Shown here piece by piece: positions 32,829 to 45,105 of a stretch of 47,834 bases of DNA; positions within the stretch are counted from its first letter, which is position 1; the number at the start of each line of letters is the position of its first letter. This DNA is from Gonium pectorale (lineage: Eukaryota > Chlorophyta > Chlorophyceae > Chlamydomonadales > Volvocaceae). Position numbers and translations under genes: made by a program. The notes under the pieces are model-generated. The model was not told the origin of the DNA. It made no database searches and saw only the letters and a program-made list of their open reading frames with translations. The stretch is from NCBI GenBank assembly GCA_001584585.1, contig LSYV01000060.1, positions 333,508 through 381,341 on the forward strand, written 5' to 3'.

Positions 32829-33117
32829 CATTTGCGACATCGGCATTCGTAACTGGAGCAGCTGTAAGAGCAGCAGCATCCGTCCGGCAGCCGCCTCTCC
32901 CTCACTCCCGCAAATCAAAGACAGTGCTGAACACGTGCGCACTTGCTTGATTGCTCTGTTTGGTTCGCCGCGAGGTCGTTGCTAGGCCAGCGGTCGTCAT
33001 GAGCAGTGCAACGGCGGTGGACTGAATAACCAGTGCACCGGGGGCTTGGAGCTGTCAGGCATGCCCTTGCATGGCAAGCGCCTTGTCCTCTGATCTTCCG
33101 GCGTGAAGGCACCAGAT

Positions 33118-33642
33118 GCCTGCAAGCAGCCTGGTTATCTTCCATTTTGGGGATTCATCAGGCCGCACGTTTCCCCTTCCTCCGGAGGCCACGAAATTCG
33201 TTTGGCTGGGGACGATTTCGCCCTCACGGGACCGTGCCGTTTTCGTAAACGTTTCGAGGGGTGCTGCCAGTGGTGCAAAGCGAAAACCGAATCATTACAC
33301 ACAAAAGCACCTGATACTTCACCGCCCATCAGGACGTATCAGGATCACCACGAAACCGATGTAAATGAATCGGAACTGAGCACCTGGGCATACATCCAAG
33401 TAGGGGCCATGTGAGATGTTGCCGCGGCCGTCCTTGATTGGCGGCAGATGGGATCAGACCCGTACGTTTTGGGCTGTTGCGGACCCTGGAATTCGTGTGG
33501 CTGACGACGATACGTGGCCTATCAGAACCTCATTTTTCTCAAGTCCGGGTCAAGTTCGCCCTCTCATTTTTCGTAAATCATGTCCACAACGAGGGGTGTT
33601 TTTCGAAAAAAACGTTTAAGATAACCAGGCTGCCTGCAAGGC
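33118..33642. mobile_element. Possible small non-autonomous element with inverted ends
   Basis: The block starts with GCCTGCAAGCAGCCTGGTT (33118 on) and ends with its inverted counterpart (33618-33642), the arms matching over about 24 bases with one substitution and one indel. Inside are two diverged direct repeats (about 33192-33265 and 33483-33596) sharing AATTCGT-TGGCTG, TTCGCCCTC, TTTCGTAAA and CGAGGGGTG. Its base composition is visibly richer in A/T than the surroundings. No transposase frame is present, and I could not define target-site duplications, so the call is tentative. Confidence 0.4.
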
Positions 33643-34283
33643 CGCCAATGGCATACAAGGCTAGTATCCAATTTCCCCGCTGGCGCCCCCTGTGTTGCAT
33701 ACCGGTACTGGACGCACACCGTACGGCAATACCGCCCAGCGCACATGCGGGCGGGTGCGCATAAGTTCGTGAGTCCACGGCATCGCTGCACGTGCGGCGG
33801 TATTGAGTGAAAGGAATGTGTGCGGTAGTAATAATGGAATGTGGTAGGACCTGCGCAGTGCATCAATGGATTGCTGACTGTGCCGGCGGTTCCTGGCAGC
33901 CTCGCTCCCGGCATCTTGCTTGCTGGCGCGGTGCGCGCTGCATGTGCTGTTTGTCACGCGGCGGCACAAGTCGGCGCAAGCACGCGCAGCAGATCGGTCG
34001 TGCTGCGCTGGGTCCGTTGGGAGGTCGGTGCAGCAACTTGGCGCAGCAAAGATCTTTGCCTCATGCCGTCCTGCGCTGTAAGTACGACACGTCGGCGACT
34101 GCTAATGTGACAGGGCACCGTATATTGCCCATTTGGCCCTCAAGGTGTCCCTATGCTGAGCCACTGTAGCACTTCCAGTCTAAGCAGCAATAACTGCCAG
34201 TGAGACTGTCGCGTGCAGGAAGCCAGGGGCATGTAGGCTGAGGCTACGGCGTGGGCCGCCCCCATTGGTGATAGCCCCTCGAC

Positions 34284-34509
34284 CCGTATTTGTGTCGACG
34301 GCGGTATGGTGTGGTACGCAGCCTCCGCGAGGCGCTGCTGGCGCTTTGATGCCATGACCCCGATGCCCATGGCGAGCAGGATGGGCACCGTGACTGGCCC
34401 CGTAGTGACGGCGCCGCAGCCCCAGGCCAGCCCCAGCAGCGGGGAGAGGTCGGGGGTGCCCCACTGCATGTAGCACGCCAGGGCAATGGTCGGGACGAGG
34501 CTGCCGTAG
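34284..34509 (-). pseudogene. Solitary copy of DUF1538 exon 6
   Basis: The minus strand encodes YGSLVPTIALACYMQWGTPD and then GCGAVTTGPVTVPILLAMGI, nearly identical to exon 6 of both full genes. A net 5-nt insertion after AEAAYH shifts the frame, and the donor has changed from GGTGAG to GGTCGAG. The acceptor side also differs (tgtag instead of cccgcag). No neighbouring exons are present. It lies in the spacer between the two genes, in the orientation of copy 2. It is a displaced exon fragment, not a gene. Confidence 0.85.
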
Positions 34510-36410
34510 CTACATGCGGGGGCGGGCGGGGGAAGGGGGGGCGGCGGGGTGATGGGAAAGATGGGACGGAGAGTTGGAAAAGATGGTTGTGGGCATCACC
34601 GGCGATCAGGCGTTATGCGCTGCAGCGACGACGACAGGCTGACGCTCGGCCAAAATGAGAGATGACGCGCAGGCCACTATGGACGCCCATAGTTGCGATG
34701 CATGGCCTCATGATCGTACAATTTGCTGCTGTTACTGGGTATGTCGCCTGTACATATGGTCGTGCGTATGACCGTACGGTGTCTACGGCGTGCGATGAGC
34801 GACCGTACGTTGACCAGTCGAGCCCCTTGCCCTCACTTGCTTGTTTGGCACCGCAAGACAGACGCCGCAAGCCGAGTTCCATTCGCGCAATAGATGTCCT
34901 GCTGCTGCCCGTGGGCCTGTCTGCCAGAGTGCTCAGACAGTCGCGGCGTGCTCCCTGGAGCGGGCTGCTGCACGCTCTTGCGCGGCATCAGCCCCGGCCC
35001 TGCAGCCCCAGGCAGCTGTAGTAGCTTTATTTTTACATGTTGACTATCAAGTGCGCTCAGCACCCCCGCACCCGCGCAGCCAGTCCCCAGCCTCAGCGGG
35101 GCGTCAAGCGTGGGTAGTATGGCCTCGAGGCAGCTGGGACAAGGAACGGAGGCGCACAGACAGAGATTAGGTTGACTGTGAGGTTGCCAGGAAACCGAGG
35201 ACCTCGACAAATCAGATGGTCCCCACATTGCCCGTACGGTACGGCAAAGAGGCCGTACGGTATCCGCGAAGAGGCCGGCCACATGGAAGGGGAAAGTGCC
35301 TGCATGCCAATGTCTGGCCAGGACCCACTCCTCGTAAGTTCAGCTGTTTATTCCGAGGTCCGTAATGACCACACCGCACACAAGAATGACGATAAAAGGG
35401 TCTGGCTGGGTATCGGTATCACACGAGCATACAAACCGTCAAATGCTACCGTACGAATACCGGTGTGATGCATACACAGCGCTGCAAGGCATGTCTGTTG
35501 GCGCAGCGGATGCGCCAACTCAGGGCGCTGGGAGCGAGTTTGCGTGCGTCATCACGCGCCAGGGGAAACAAGGCCCTCCTGGCCCGGACCCAACGGCTCG
35601 TGCACACGACGACAACAATCGTACGGCGTACGGCGACGTGGTGAAACCGCCGCACTTCGCTGGACCAGATCTTGCGCCCACCCACCTGCCGCCACGCGCC
35701 ATACGGGGAAGCAGGCGACCCACAATTGGTCATTTGCGCCCCGTTGCCCATGGACCTGCCCAGGCTCTGAAGGACCAACCAGCACATGCCCGTGCCGAGT
35801 CCAGCGATCACAAACCGTGACAATATAAACACTCGCAACCAGGACGGTAAGGGTTCACATACAACACAACCTTTAATACATATACATACACGACCCTGAG
35901 GTACGCAGATTCCGTACATTAGCGGGTGCGCTGAAACACCACCTTCCGTACCGCCGTGGGTCGTAATCTCAACGGCCCCCCCGAGCGCCAGCCCCAATAC
36001 CAACGCGTCCGATTCAACCGCCTCACCACCGAAACGCGTTGCGCGCCGTCGCGGTACAGGCCAACATGTGACCGTATGCCTCCCGTGGATCCTGCGGCAT
36101 GCCGCCGTACGCTCACAGCTGAGTGCCGTACATGCACTGCCATAAACATGCGGGGGATACGGTATGCCCCATGAGGGGAGTGCGGGGGAGTGCGGGGCAA
36201 CTCTTGGAAGGAGGAATCAATGCGCTGCGCTTCCCAAGCCCTCTCTTCATTTCTCTTTGCGCCTACGGCCCTCAGCGTGCGGGCTTGAATCGCTGGCACT
36301 CGAGGCATAGCAGCACCGCACCGTGCGATTGGATGCATTCTGTGGCTCCGAAATGCCATCACGGCAGCTAGTTGGCGGCACAGTACGGGTGCCCACGCCC
36401 TGCAACGTCA

Positions 36411-39400
36411 TCACGGCGACGCGTTTGCGAGCCGTGACGGCCTGGGCGCCCCGCCCCCAGCCGCCGGGCCAGCAGGGGCAGGGTGGTCGGCGGCGCACTC
36501 CCCGACACCACCCAGGCCACCCAGTGACCTCTCCCCTGGCGTCAGCGCACCCGAGTCGGCGTGGCTGCTGCCGCCGTAGGCGTAACCAGAGGACGCCGCG
36601 GCCAACGACGACGCGGCCACTGAGGCCGATGCCAGGGAGTTAGACGCCGTTGCCAGGCCAGGGGCGTAGGATTCATTCTCCAGGCGCGCCGCCGCGGCGG
36701 CGATGGCGGCAACGCTGGTGATCGCCTCGTTGGTATCCTTGTGGCGCTTGGCGCGCCGGGAGAGCACGGTGAGGGCGGACCTGTGGGTTGCCGGAGGGCA
36801 GGGGTTGCGGGGAGGCGGGGTGTGAGCTGCTTGTGGAGGCGGTGCTCAGGATTGCAGAGGGGGTGTGGAGGAGAAGGCTGCGGAGGCAGGCGGCAGCTCT
36901 GGGGTCAAAGGGTTGACATGAGTTCTCAGTTGAGGAGCCGGAGGCGGGGGGTAGGGGTGGGTGTAGGGGGGGCAGGCCCAGAGGCATGGAGGCGAGAGGG
37001 CGGTCCCCAAGGGGCGCAAGGCCCCGCCCAAGCGATTCCTGGCCCCCGCCAGCCATCCCCGACGCGGGTCCCCGACCCCATGCCGACGCATCCATCGGGT
37101 AACTCCGGTGATGCCCCTGCCGCACGCGCCACCGCTGCGTCCCCAGACAGCAGCAAGAGCAGCTCCCCGCCCCGAGGCGATCGCTGGAGCTGCCCCCGGA
37201 CCGCGGTGCTCGTGTTATCCCGGCCCACGGCCCACGGCGCTCCCGCGTTGCACACCTGCTGGCCTGACTCCTGGACATCGAGGACGGGTTGCGTGACAGG
37301 CTGGAGAGCCGCGACAGGCTGCGGACCATCTTCTGCATAGGGGGAAGGGCAGACCGGCGCGTTCAGATGGCCGGCGCACGTCAGGGCCGAGAGCACGGGT
37401 AGTGGGTGGTCTGGGGAAGAGGCTTAGAAGCGCGCCGAGTGCTGTTCGGTCGTGCAAGCACATAAGGGCAGCCGGGCTTTCGCGAGCGTGGCTTTACATG
37501 CTTGCCTTTGCGGGGTTCCTGAGCAGGTTGGTGAGCAGCACCGAGATGATGGGGGCGACGGAGGCGGCCGTCAGGATGCCAAAGCCCTGCGTGGGAGGGA
37601 CGGGGTGGCACCCAGGGCGCGGCTTGGCTGGGTGGGGCGGCGAGGGCCGGGCCCACGGGCATGGTGGGTGACATCTAGTCTCAGCAGGCAGGGGAGGGCA
37701 GGTTCGCAACAGCAGGCCGACGGGGCCAAGCGCTCTTCGGTTCAAGCATTGCCAGGCCAGGCCGGGACACGGCTGGGCAATTGGCCAGGCTTGGGCTGAA
37801 GTCGTTCCGCCCGATAGCACGGGCGTCTCGTGCCTACGCAACCTGCCGTACCAGGTGCCGAACCGGCGGGTGCCGTACCATGGCCAGCTGGATTTCATGC
37901 CGGGACGCAATGGCACGCCCACACCGACCGGCCCAGAGTCCTTTGTCCTTGCCGTCCTCGATCAATAGTCCCCGAAGGTCAAGTTGGAAGTTTGTTTGTC
38001 CTGGATGGTCCTGTCCTGAAAGCGCGGCCGTGCGTTGCGCCGGGGCTGAGTGAGCTCTCGCGACCATCGCGTTGCCAGGGGCGCCGCACCGTTTTGAGGT
38101 ACGCAGTGGTGCAGAAGCTGACGACCGATGACCATGGATACACCGACAAGCGACGCTGGCCTCTGTGTCCAGCATCGCACGGCGCTCACACTTCAGGCGT
38201 TTGCAACCCCGTTCCCGTCTTTGCCTTGCCCGTTACACCTCGCTGAGCACCCCGCCACCAGCGCCGCAGCCCTGCCCAAACAGCCCACGCCGCGTGGGCC
38301 ACCGTACCTCGGTCGCCCCGGTGGCCTTGCTGAAACCGATGCCCAGCGATAACACGAACGGTACGGTCACGGGTCCCGTTGTAACGCCTGAAGGAGGTGG
38401 GGGGCACAAGTACACGCCGGTTTGGCAAATAAGCAGGGCAAAGCTCGTTGGGTTGCTTGAGAGAATGGGGCCCATTCATCAGCAGACACAAGCAGACCAA
38501 GAGGTTCCCGCCTGCATTCGCATGTATGCATGTCGGTGCGTACGACACATGGTGTGTGGCACATGGCGCCTGGGTGTCTGTTGTTGGGACCCGTTGTTGG
38601 GATCTTGGGAACGGTGCCGCTTCATACCACCGGGCTCTGACTATCTAATACGGTACAACCGGACGGCCCCGCCGTGTGCATTGGCATCACGCACCAGGAG
38701 GTTGTTAGAGGCGCCAGAGGCTGCCTCTGCGGACGGCCCAGGCGGCCGCTGGCACGCCGGGACAGCGCACCGTGCGTGTGGTTCCCTATGGCACGATTGC
38801 GCAGCGCCCCACCCTCACGTTGGGCCCGGTCCTCGGGCTCATGCCGTGGCTCATGCCCGCCACCCGTGCAGCTTTCAGTGCCCCAACGTGCAACAATGCA
38901 CAGGAACCTGGCAGGAACAGGGTGTTCAGAGGTGCTTAGAGACCTCCTCTGTGCTTGAGCTGCGCATCTGCCGATCCTGCTGCCGCTCGCCGCTCCCCGG
39001 CGCCCCCTGGTCCCGGCCACACCTGCGCTGTCCCAGGCGATACAGGTGAAGTCCTCGGTCGAGAAGACCGTGATGGTCACCGCGATGGCGTACTTGACGA
39101 GAATGATGTACACCAGCGGCACGCCGAAGAGGATCTTGGTGGATCCTGCCGTACACAGCACACGCAATGACCAGCGGTGGGGGCAACCGCTAACGGCCGA
39201 CTGTGCACACGGTTGACAGGCTGCAAAAGACGCAGCAAACGCTTGAGAGTGAGCCGGGTGCTCGCTCCCCCTGGGGACGTGCGAGGGTCAGCACATTTGT
39301 CGAGTACGGTGTCGCGGGCTGTCTGCGGTGCCGTATTCTGTTGCATACAGCCGGGTAGCGCGCACCGCCAAGCGGCCAGGTATGCATACGCCGCCCACAC

Positions 39401-42400
39401 CCGCGACGCACGACCCACCCACTGCCATGCCCGAGCCCACGCCGATGGAGACCGCATAGATGAGCATCGCCGCCGTGAAGGACCCGCCGCTCAGGTGCTG
39501 CACCGTCTTGCCCAGCACGCGCAGGGCGGGCTCGGCGCGCGTCGCCATAAAGCCTGTGTGCGAGGGGCGGCAGAGCCGGTCGGTTTGCGGAAGCTGGTGG
39601 CGGTGCCCGATGCACGGTCGCAGGTAGCGGCGATGGGTCATGGGCCAGGGGTAAGGAAGGCAGGGCAGTGACACGAAAGCTGTAGGCGAGAAAGCGCCAC
39701 GCCGCCGCCACCGCACTGTGGTTGCGATTGCGCCGCAGACACGGGGGGCACCTGTCGACATCCGCCCGCCATCCACCTTTGTACTCAGTACCAAACCAAA
39801 CCTGTACTCGCGGCTACCGCACCCCACTCTGACCAGCAGCGAGCAGCGAGCATCGGACAGCGGGCACTCCCTCTCGCGGCGTGATGAGACTTCGCGAGCG
39901 GCATCAGAGCAGGGCGGAGGCGCATGCATTCCAACCGCCGACCGGCATGTCCACACACTCACCCAGCGAGAAGGCCACCACCATGACCAGCACGATGCCG
40001 CCCGCGTAGCTGTAGTAGGGCGACTTGGGCTCGCCATCCACCTGAGGCGGGGCCGGGCAGCGGGGGGGAGGGCCTAGGTCAGGGGGCGGGGCCGGGACGG
40101 CGGTGGGTTGTATTGGGCATTGGCATTGGCAGGCCACGGCTGGCGAATGACGGGTGTCAGGCAAGCGCGCGTGCGCCTGAGCAGCGGCATAGACCCATGG
40201 GTCGGGCACGCTGCTCGCAGGTATAAGGCGACACAGCCGCCTACCTCCAAGTAAGCTGCGGGCAGCAGCGTCCCCGCCTGATCTCCTAGCGCCGTGAAGC
40301 CGTAGGTGAGGCCGATATTGAACATGATCATGCCGCCCTGGGACGGTGTGAGGGGGCACAGGGCAAGGAGAAGTTGCGGGTGGATGGAGGAACAGGAGCC
40401 CAGGGCTTCTTAGGCTTAGCATGTCGAGAGAGCCGTTTGCCTAGACCGCCAGCAATAGACGCGAGAGCCGTCAATCGATTACGGAAGCCGCCGCTTCTGG
40501 TAGACCCAGCCATGGCCGACCCACGGGTCGCCAACTACCGCCCACTGGCTGCGCACCGGCCACGTTGTGCGCCCTCTCACCCCCACCTGCGCCAGGAGGA
40601 TGCCGACGATAAGGCCGCCATACCGAACATACCACGGCTCCGGGTCCACCAGACCCGCCGCCTCCACGTCGGACGCGGCGGCCTTGCTCCGCCTGCCCCT
40701 CTTGGGGTGCGGCGTCGTCTTGCGGTCCTGCGCATGCAGCCGCGCCGGCGCCTTCTGCTGTTTGAGGTCTGCACCGTCAGCCGCGGCCGCCGGGGCCTCG
40801 CTGCCTGGCGGCACCGACTCCAGCCCCTCCGCCACCGGGCCCGGCGCCGCCACCGCGGTCACTGCCACCCCCGACTGCTGCTCCAGTACGTTGGCGTCGC
40901 CGCTTCCGTTGCTGCTGCGGCGAGTGCCCGCCCCCTCCTCTTCCGTGACGGTGCTGGTGGCGATGGTCAGGGACACGCTGGCGGCGGCGACTCCCGCGCG
41001 GCTGGTCTTCCCCAGGGGCGACATCGCCACCGCCGACGCCTTGGCCTCTCCCTGCTGCCGGCCCTCGTCGCCGCCCATGTCGGGGCTGTTGCCGGCAATG
41101 CTGTTGTCGCAGGCGCTGCTGGTCCGCTGCTTGTGCGCAGACTCGTCGGCCCCAGGCTTGACGGTGTATGCCGTGAGTGCCGCCAGGTGGTGCGGCTCGC
41201 GGATGACAAACACCACCAGCAGCAGCAGGGCGGTGATGAGGGGCATGATGGCGCGGATGGCGAACACCACCTCGCGGATGGGCGAACGGTCGACCTGGGG
41301 GTCCGAAGAGGGGGCGCGGCGGGGACACGTCAGTCTGGGGGTTTGGTGGAGACAAGGTTTGATAGAGACCCCTGGGGGACGGAGCGGGCTTGAACGGGGG
41401 TTGGGGAGAATGCTGACTGCGGCGGATTTAGAGAACAAGGCCGTTGGCGAAGGTATGGACCCTGACTTCGGGGGGAGGGGAGGGCCCCCGCGGCCAAGCC
41501 TCAGCGGGCTGTAGGCTGCAATCGAGGCAGCAGGCAAGACTCCCGCCCGTCATCCCGGCATGCCACCCCGCCCGCCGGTTATCCAATTCATACTAGCGCC
41601 TGGGGCTTACTCCCGGGAGGCCCTTGGCTCTTCTCCCCTCACCAACACCGTCAGGCTGCCCCACGCAGATGCGGGATGGGGGGCTCCCAGCCAAGCCGCC
41701 CGGCGCGTCGTGCCCCGGCCCCTGGTTCCTCTACTCTGCCGCACGCGGCGGTTCGACTCGCCCCATGGCTTCCGGCGTCCATTCCTCCAACCCCTCTCCA
41801 CACACGGAACGCGAAGCCTTCTTGGGTGCGCTCCGGGTCGCCCGCCGTTCGAGCTGGCATCTCGCGTTTTTCGCGTTTTTTCGCGTTTTCCATGTCGCGT
41901 TTTTTCGCGTTTTCCATCTCGCGTTTTTTCGCGTTTTCCATGTCGCCAACAACAGTGTCCAGACCATCGCGAGCTAATCTAGTGCGTACGCAATTTGGTG
42001 TCTGCGCGGTGACCCGTTTCTCAACTCCGCTACCATCCACACACCCTCACACGCAAACCCGGCCTCGCCCCGGTCCCTGCCCCGCCCTACTCACTGCCTT
42101 ATCGCTGACACCGCTCCCCGCGTTCCGGATGATGTCCTCCTTGGAGTGCGTGACGCTGATCATGATCCCCATCACCTCCACCGCCAGGATGGGGAACACG
42201 GACGCCAGCGTCACAACGCCAAAGCCCTCCAGCGTCTGACCTGCGATGGAGCGGACGCGGGCGGAGTGTGTTCGCGAGCACGCATCGCCGACAGCCTGGA
42301 AGCAAATTGGGCGCACCGCACGGTAGGCTGCCCACATGACTTCGGTCCCCAAGCGCACGGCCCGCTGGGGTGGGGGTGGTGTGCATTCGGTCCGGTCCGG

Positions 42401-45105
42401 TCCGGCAGCAAGGGCCGGTTGGCAGCAGCGTGCTTACGCCCCGGCGTAAACGGCAGCAGAACGGGGGACGGGGGCCGCGGGTTCTGCGGGATCGGCTCCC
42501 AGGGGCCGCCGCGCTGGACGCAAGCGGAGGCCCTCTTTGGGCGAAAGAATCTCATGCGCACGTGGACTGCGGACAAGGAACGCAGCGCCCACCCGCCGGG
42601 GCCGCCGTCGTGCAGGAGCAGCCGGTTGGACGGCGACCGCCACCCGCAGTGTGTAGCTGGCCGCTGCGCCGTGCCGCACTTAGCCAGATAGCAAAACGAG
42701 CGGCAGCCCGGCGACGCCGCCTCCGGCCCGTGCTGCTCTTCTGTCGCGATCCTCGAATCCGCCACGAGCACCCGCTTCCCGCTACCTTCCCGACTGCCAC
42801 TCACCCGTATTTGTGTCGACGGCGTTGTGGTACGCGGCCTTTGCGAGGCGCTGCTGGCGCTTGGATGCCATGACCCCGATGCCCATGGCGAGGAGGATGG
42901 GCACCGTGACTGGCCCCGTGGTGACGGCGCCGCAGTCCCAGGCTAGCCCCAGCAGCGGAGCGAGGTCGGGGTTGCCCCACTGCATGTAGCACGCCAGGGC
43001 AATGGTCGGGACGAGGCTGCCGTAGCTGCGGGGGTTGGTCGGGGGAGGTGGGAGGGCAGCGGGGAGGTGGGAAGCGGGGATACGGATTATGGCGGCTCTC
43101 GCCACCAGCAGGGGTTTGGCGCTGTGGAGGATGTGAGGAGTGCGCCCCGTCCAGAATGGAAAGGACACGCATGTAGGCACGTTCCGAGATTCGACTGCCG
43201 TACGCGAAGTAAGCTCATAGGCCCGCAAGCACCAGTACGGAGGCACATACCGACTCACATAATCGGCTTGAGGCTCCACCTGCAGTAAACGGGTGTAACG
43301 GGTGAACGGAGACAGGGCAGGGGGGCGTAATGGGATGAGAGGAAGCTGGCACTGAGTGAACTGGATTGACGCCACCAAACACGAGCACGCTTTTATTGTC
43401 GCCGGCTCTTCCCTTTGGTCCTTGATTCTCCTCTGGGCCCATTTCGTGATGATATGCTTGGTCCCGTGGGGCCGTGGTCGCCGACTTGACTAGATTGGCG
43501 CCGCGCAGCGTTTGCCGCCTACCTTCAAGTCGATCCAAACTATCAGTGCAATTCATACCCGCCCTCGGCGGGACCCATCAGCTACCGCTCCACGCCGTCA
43601 CCCCTCACCATGCACCCACCAACAGACCCCATCCTCCACCATCCCAAGAACCCCCGCAAACTTGATCAGGAGCCCTAGGCCACAACCACCCACCCAAAAG
43701 CCCCACCCAGCCCCTGCCCGCCCCACTCACGGGCCCCACCCGCCCACAGTGCTCACCCCTTGATGAATCGCAGCGTGCCCACCACCGCCGCCGCGCCCAC
43801 CCCCAGCCCGATGGACAGCACCAGCATCTCCCGCTGCTCGTTGAGCGCGAAGTACAGGTAGGGCGCCTTGTTCTTATCCACCAGCTGCGCGAGCGGGCTG
43901 AGCGAGGCGATGGCCGGCTCTGCGTACGTGACCAGGATGCCCAGGCAGCCCGCCACCAGCAGGACAACGGGCGTGGGGTACTGCGGGAGGAGGGCGGGCG
44001 GGAATCAGCTGGGCCGTCGAGCCGGGTCCACGACTTCGTAGCGTCACCGTTCCAGCACGATACCAAGCATCTGACGCTATTTGGGCCGTGCGCACGCAAA
44101 TGAGGTATGTACGCACCTTCTCCGGCAGCCTGCTGCCCACCAGCTCCCCCAGCGGCATCACGCACACGCGCAGGCCGTCCATGAAGAACAGCAGGCCAAA
44201 GATGGCGCACACCAGGCCTGAAGGCGGGGGTCGGATCGTTTCAGCAAGATGCACACGCGGGGCAAGGTGTTGGGCGGCTGTGTCTGCGCTGGACGGGTAC
44301 ATACAGGCAGGTCGCAGGTAGGCCTCCAAACGCACCCTCCTGCCATCGCCTACACGGGAGCGTCGCCCGCGCGTATCGCATCAAACCGCCCGGGGCCACC
44401 CCGCCCCCGGCGCGAGAGCAAGGCGCCGTGGAAGCAGCTGCTCAGGCGAGCGGCGAACCCCTGCGTACCCAAAACGTCCCACATGCGTGCGCCTACCTCC
44501 CGGCTCGCATCTTACCATAGGCCTGCTGCCCGGGGCTGTTGGTGGCCTTCTGGAAGAAGACTCCGATCACAAAGACGAGCAGGAGGGAGATGGGCAGCAC
44601 GGCCAGGATCTGCTCCTTGAGCCTGCGGGGCAGCAGACGTACGGCGCTTGTTACAACACTAGCGCCGCAAACGTTAAGATTGGGGGCTGTGTACTCTCTA
44701 ACATACGTTCATACATATCCGTGCGCGCCTCGGGGCAGGGAGCTGAGGCTTGAGGCGTGGGTACGAGGTTGGGCCGGCCTGTCAGTGGTCACTGACGTGA
44801 CCCTGGTAGCCCCCCACAGGCCAGCCCACCGCTAGAAGCGGCGCCTAACCCAAGGCAAGCAGATTCGGGCATAGACTGGATTTGTTGACGGCACCATGCA
44901 TCATGCGCAAAAACGCCCTCTGTGTTCCCTGTATCGTCCCCATAAAAACCCCACATCAAGACGCTCACTGGTCGACCATGTGGTATACGAGAAGCCGCTG
45001 CCGTTCATTTAGGCCGCATCGCTCCAGCGCAGAGTCGACTTGCGCTGAAAGTCGCCCAAAGCATGCGGAGATGCGACCTCCATTTTCTGGGGCGTTCCCC
45101 GCCAT
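36411..45105 (-). CDS. DUF1538-type double-domain membrane protein, copy 2
   Basis: Sixteen exons close in frame at 900 aa: 45105-44969, 44622-44516, 44217-44117, 43980-43757, 43279-43259, 43025-42805, 42240-42095, 41294-40587, 40337-40245, 40041-39963, 39553-39419, 39145-39023, 38387-38308, 37586-37506, 37332-37256 and 36780-36411. Exons 2-7 and 9-14 have exactly the same lengths as in copy 1. The same paired motifs occur at AEPA 135-138 and 619-622, and TTGPVTVP 232-239 and 701-708. Differences are in the hydrophilic N-terminus (exon 1 shares SALERCGL-ERQRLL), the linker in exon 8 (15 codons longer) and the C-terminus, which is Ala/Ser/Gly-rich instead of poly-Gln. Intron 14 again uses a GC donor (AAAG|gcaagc). 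The gene is convergent with copy 1. Reading frame and splice sites are intact, so it should be functional. Its substrate is unknown. Confidence 0.85.
41861..41947. repeat. 24-bp T-rich tandem repeat in DUF1538 copy 2 intron 7
   Basis: About three copies of CGCGTTTTTTCGCGTTTTCCAT followed by GT or CT, preceded by a partial unit. Inside each unit CGCGTTTT is itself repeated. The tract is the most T-rich part of an otherwise GC-rich intron. Copy 1 has no counterpart. Confidence 0.85.

Larger units (their letters stand above)
32829..36410. other. Spacer between the two convergent DUF1538 genes
   Basis: This 3.6-kb stretch joins the 3' ends of the inverted copies. A TGTAA at 32863-32867 is a possible poly(A) signal for copy 1. 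A less GC-rich block at 33118-33642 with inverted ends looks like a small mobile element, and 34284-34509 is a stray exon-6 copy. Several CCGTAC/GTACGG motifs cluster at 35228-35265. Longer ORFs here, such as 35446-36003 on the minus strand, show no domain I recognise. Confidence 0.55.

Noticed and set aside
35446..36003. 185-codon minus-strand ORF in the spacer
   Set aside because: Begins with a hydrophobic stretch resembling a membrane segment, but I recognise no family, the rest is Arg-rich like a random GC-rich frame, and no duplicate is conserved.
40374..41514. Plus-strand ORFs of 339 and 315 codons opposite DUF1538 copy 2 exon 8
   Set aside because: Antisense shadows of a GC-rich low-complexity coding exon; no splice structure or family resemblance.
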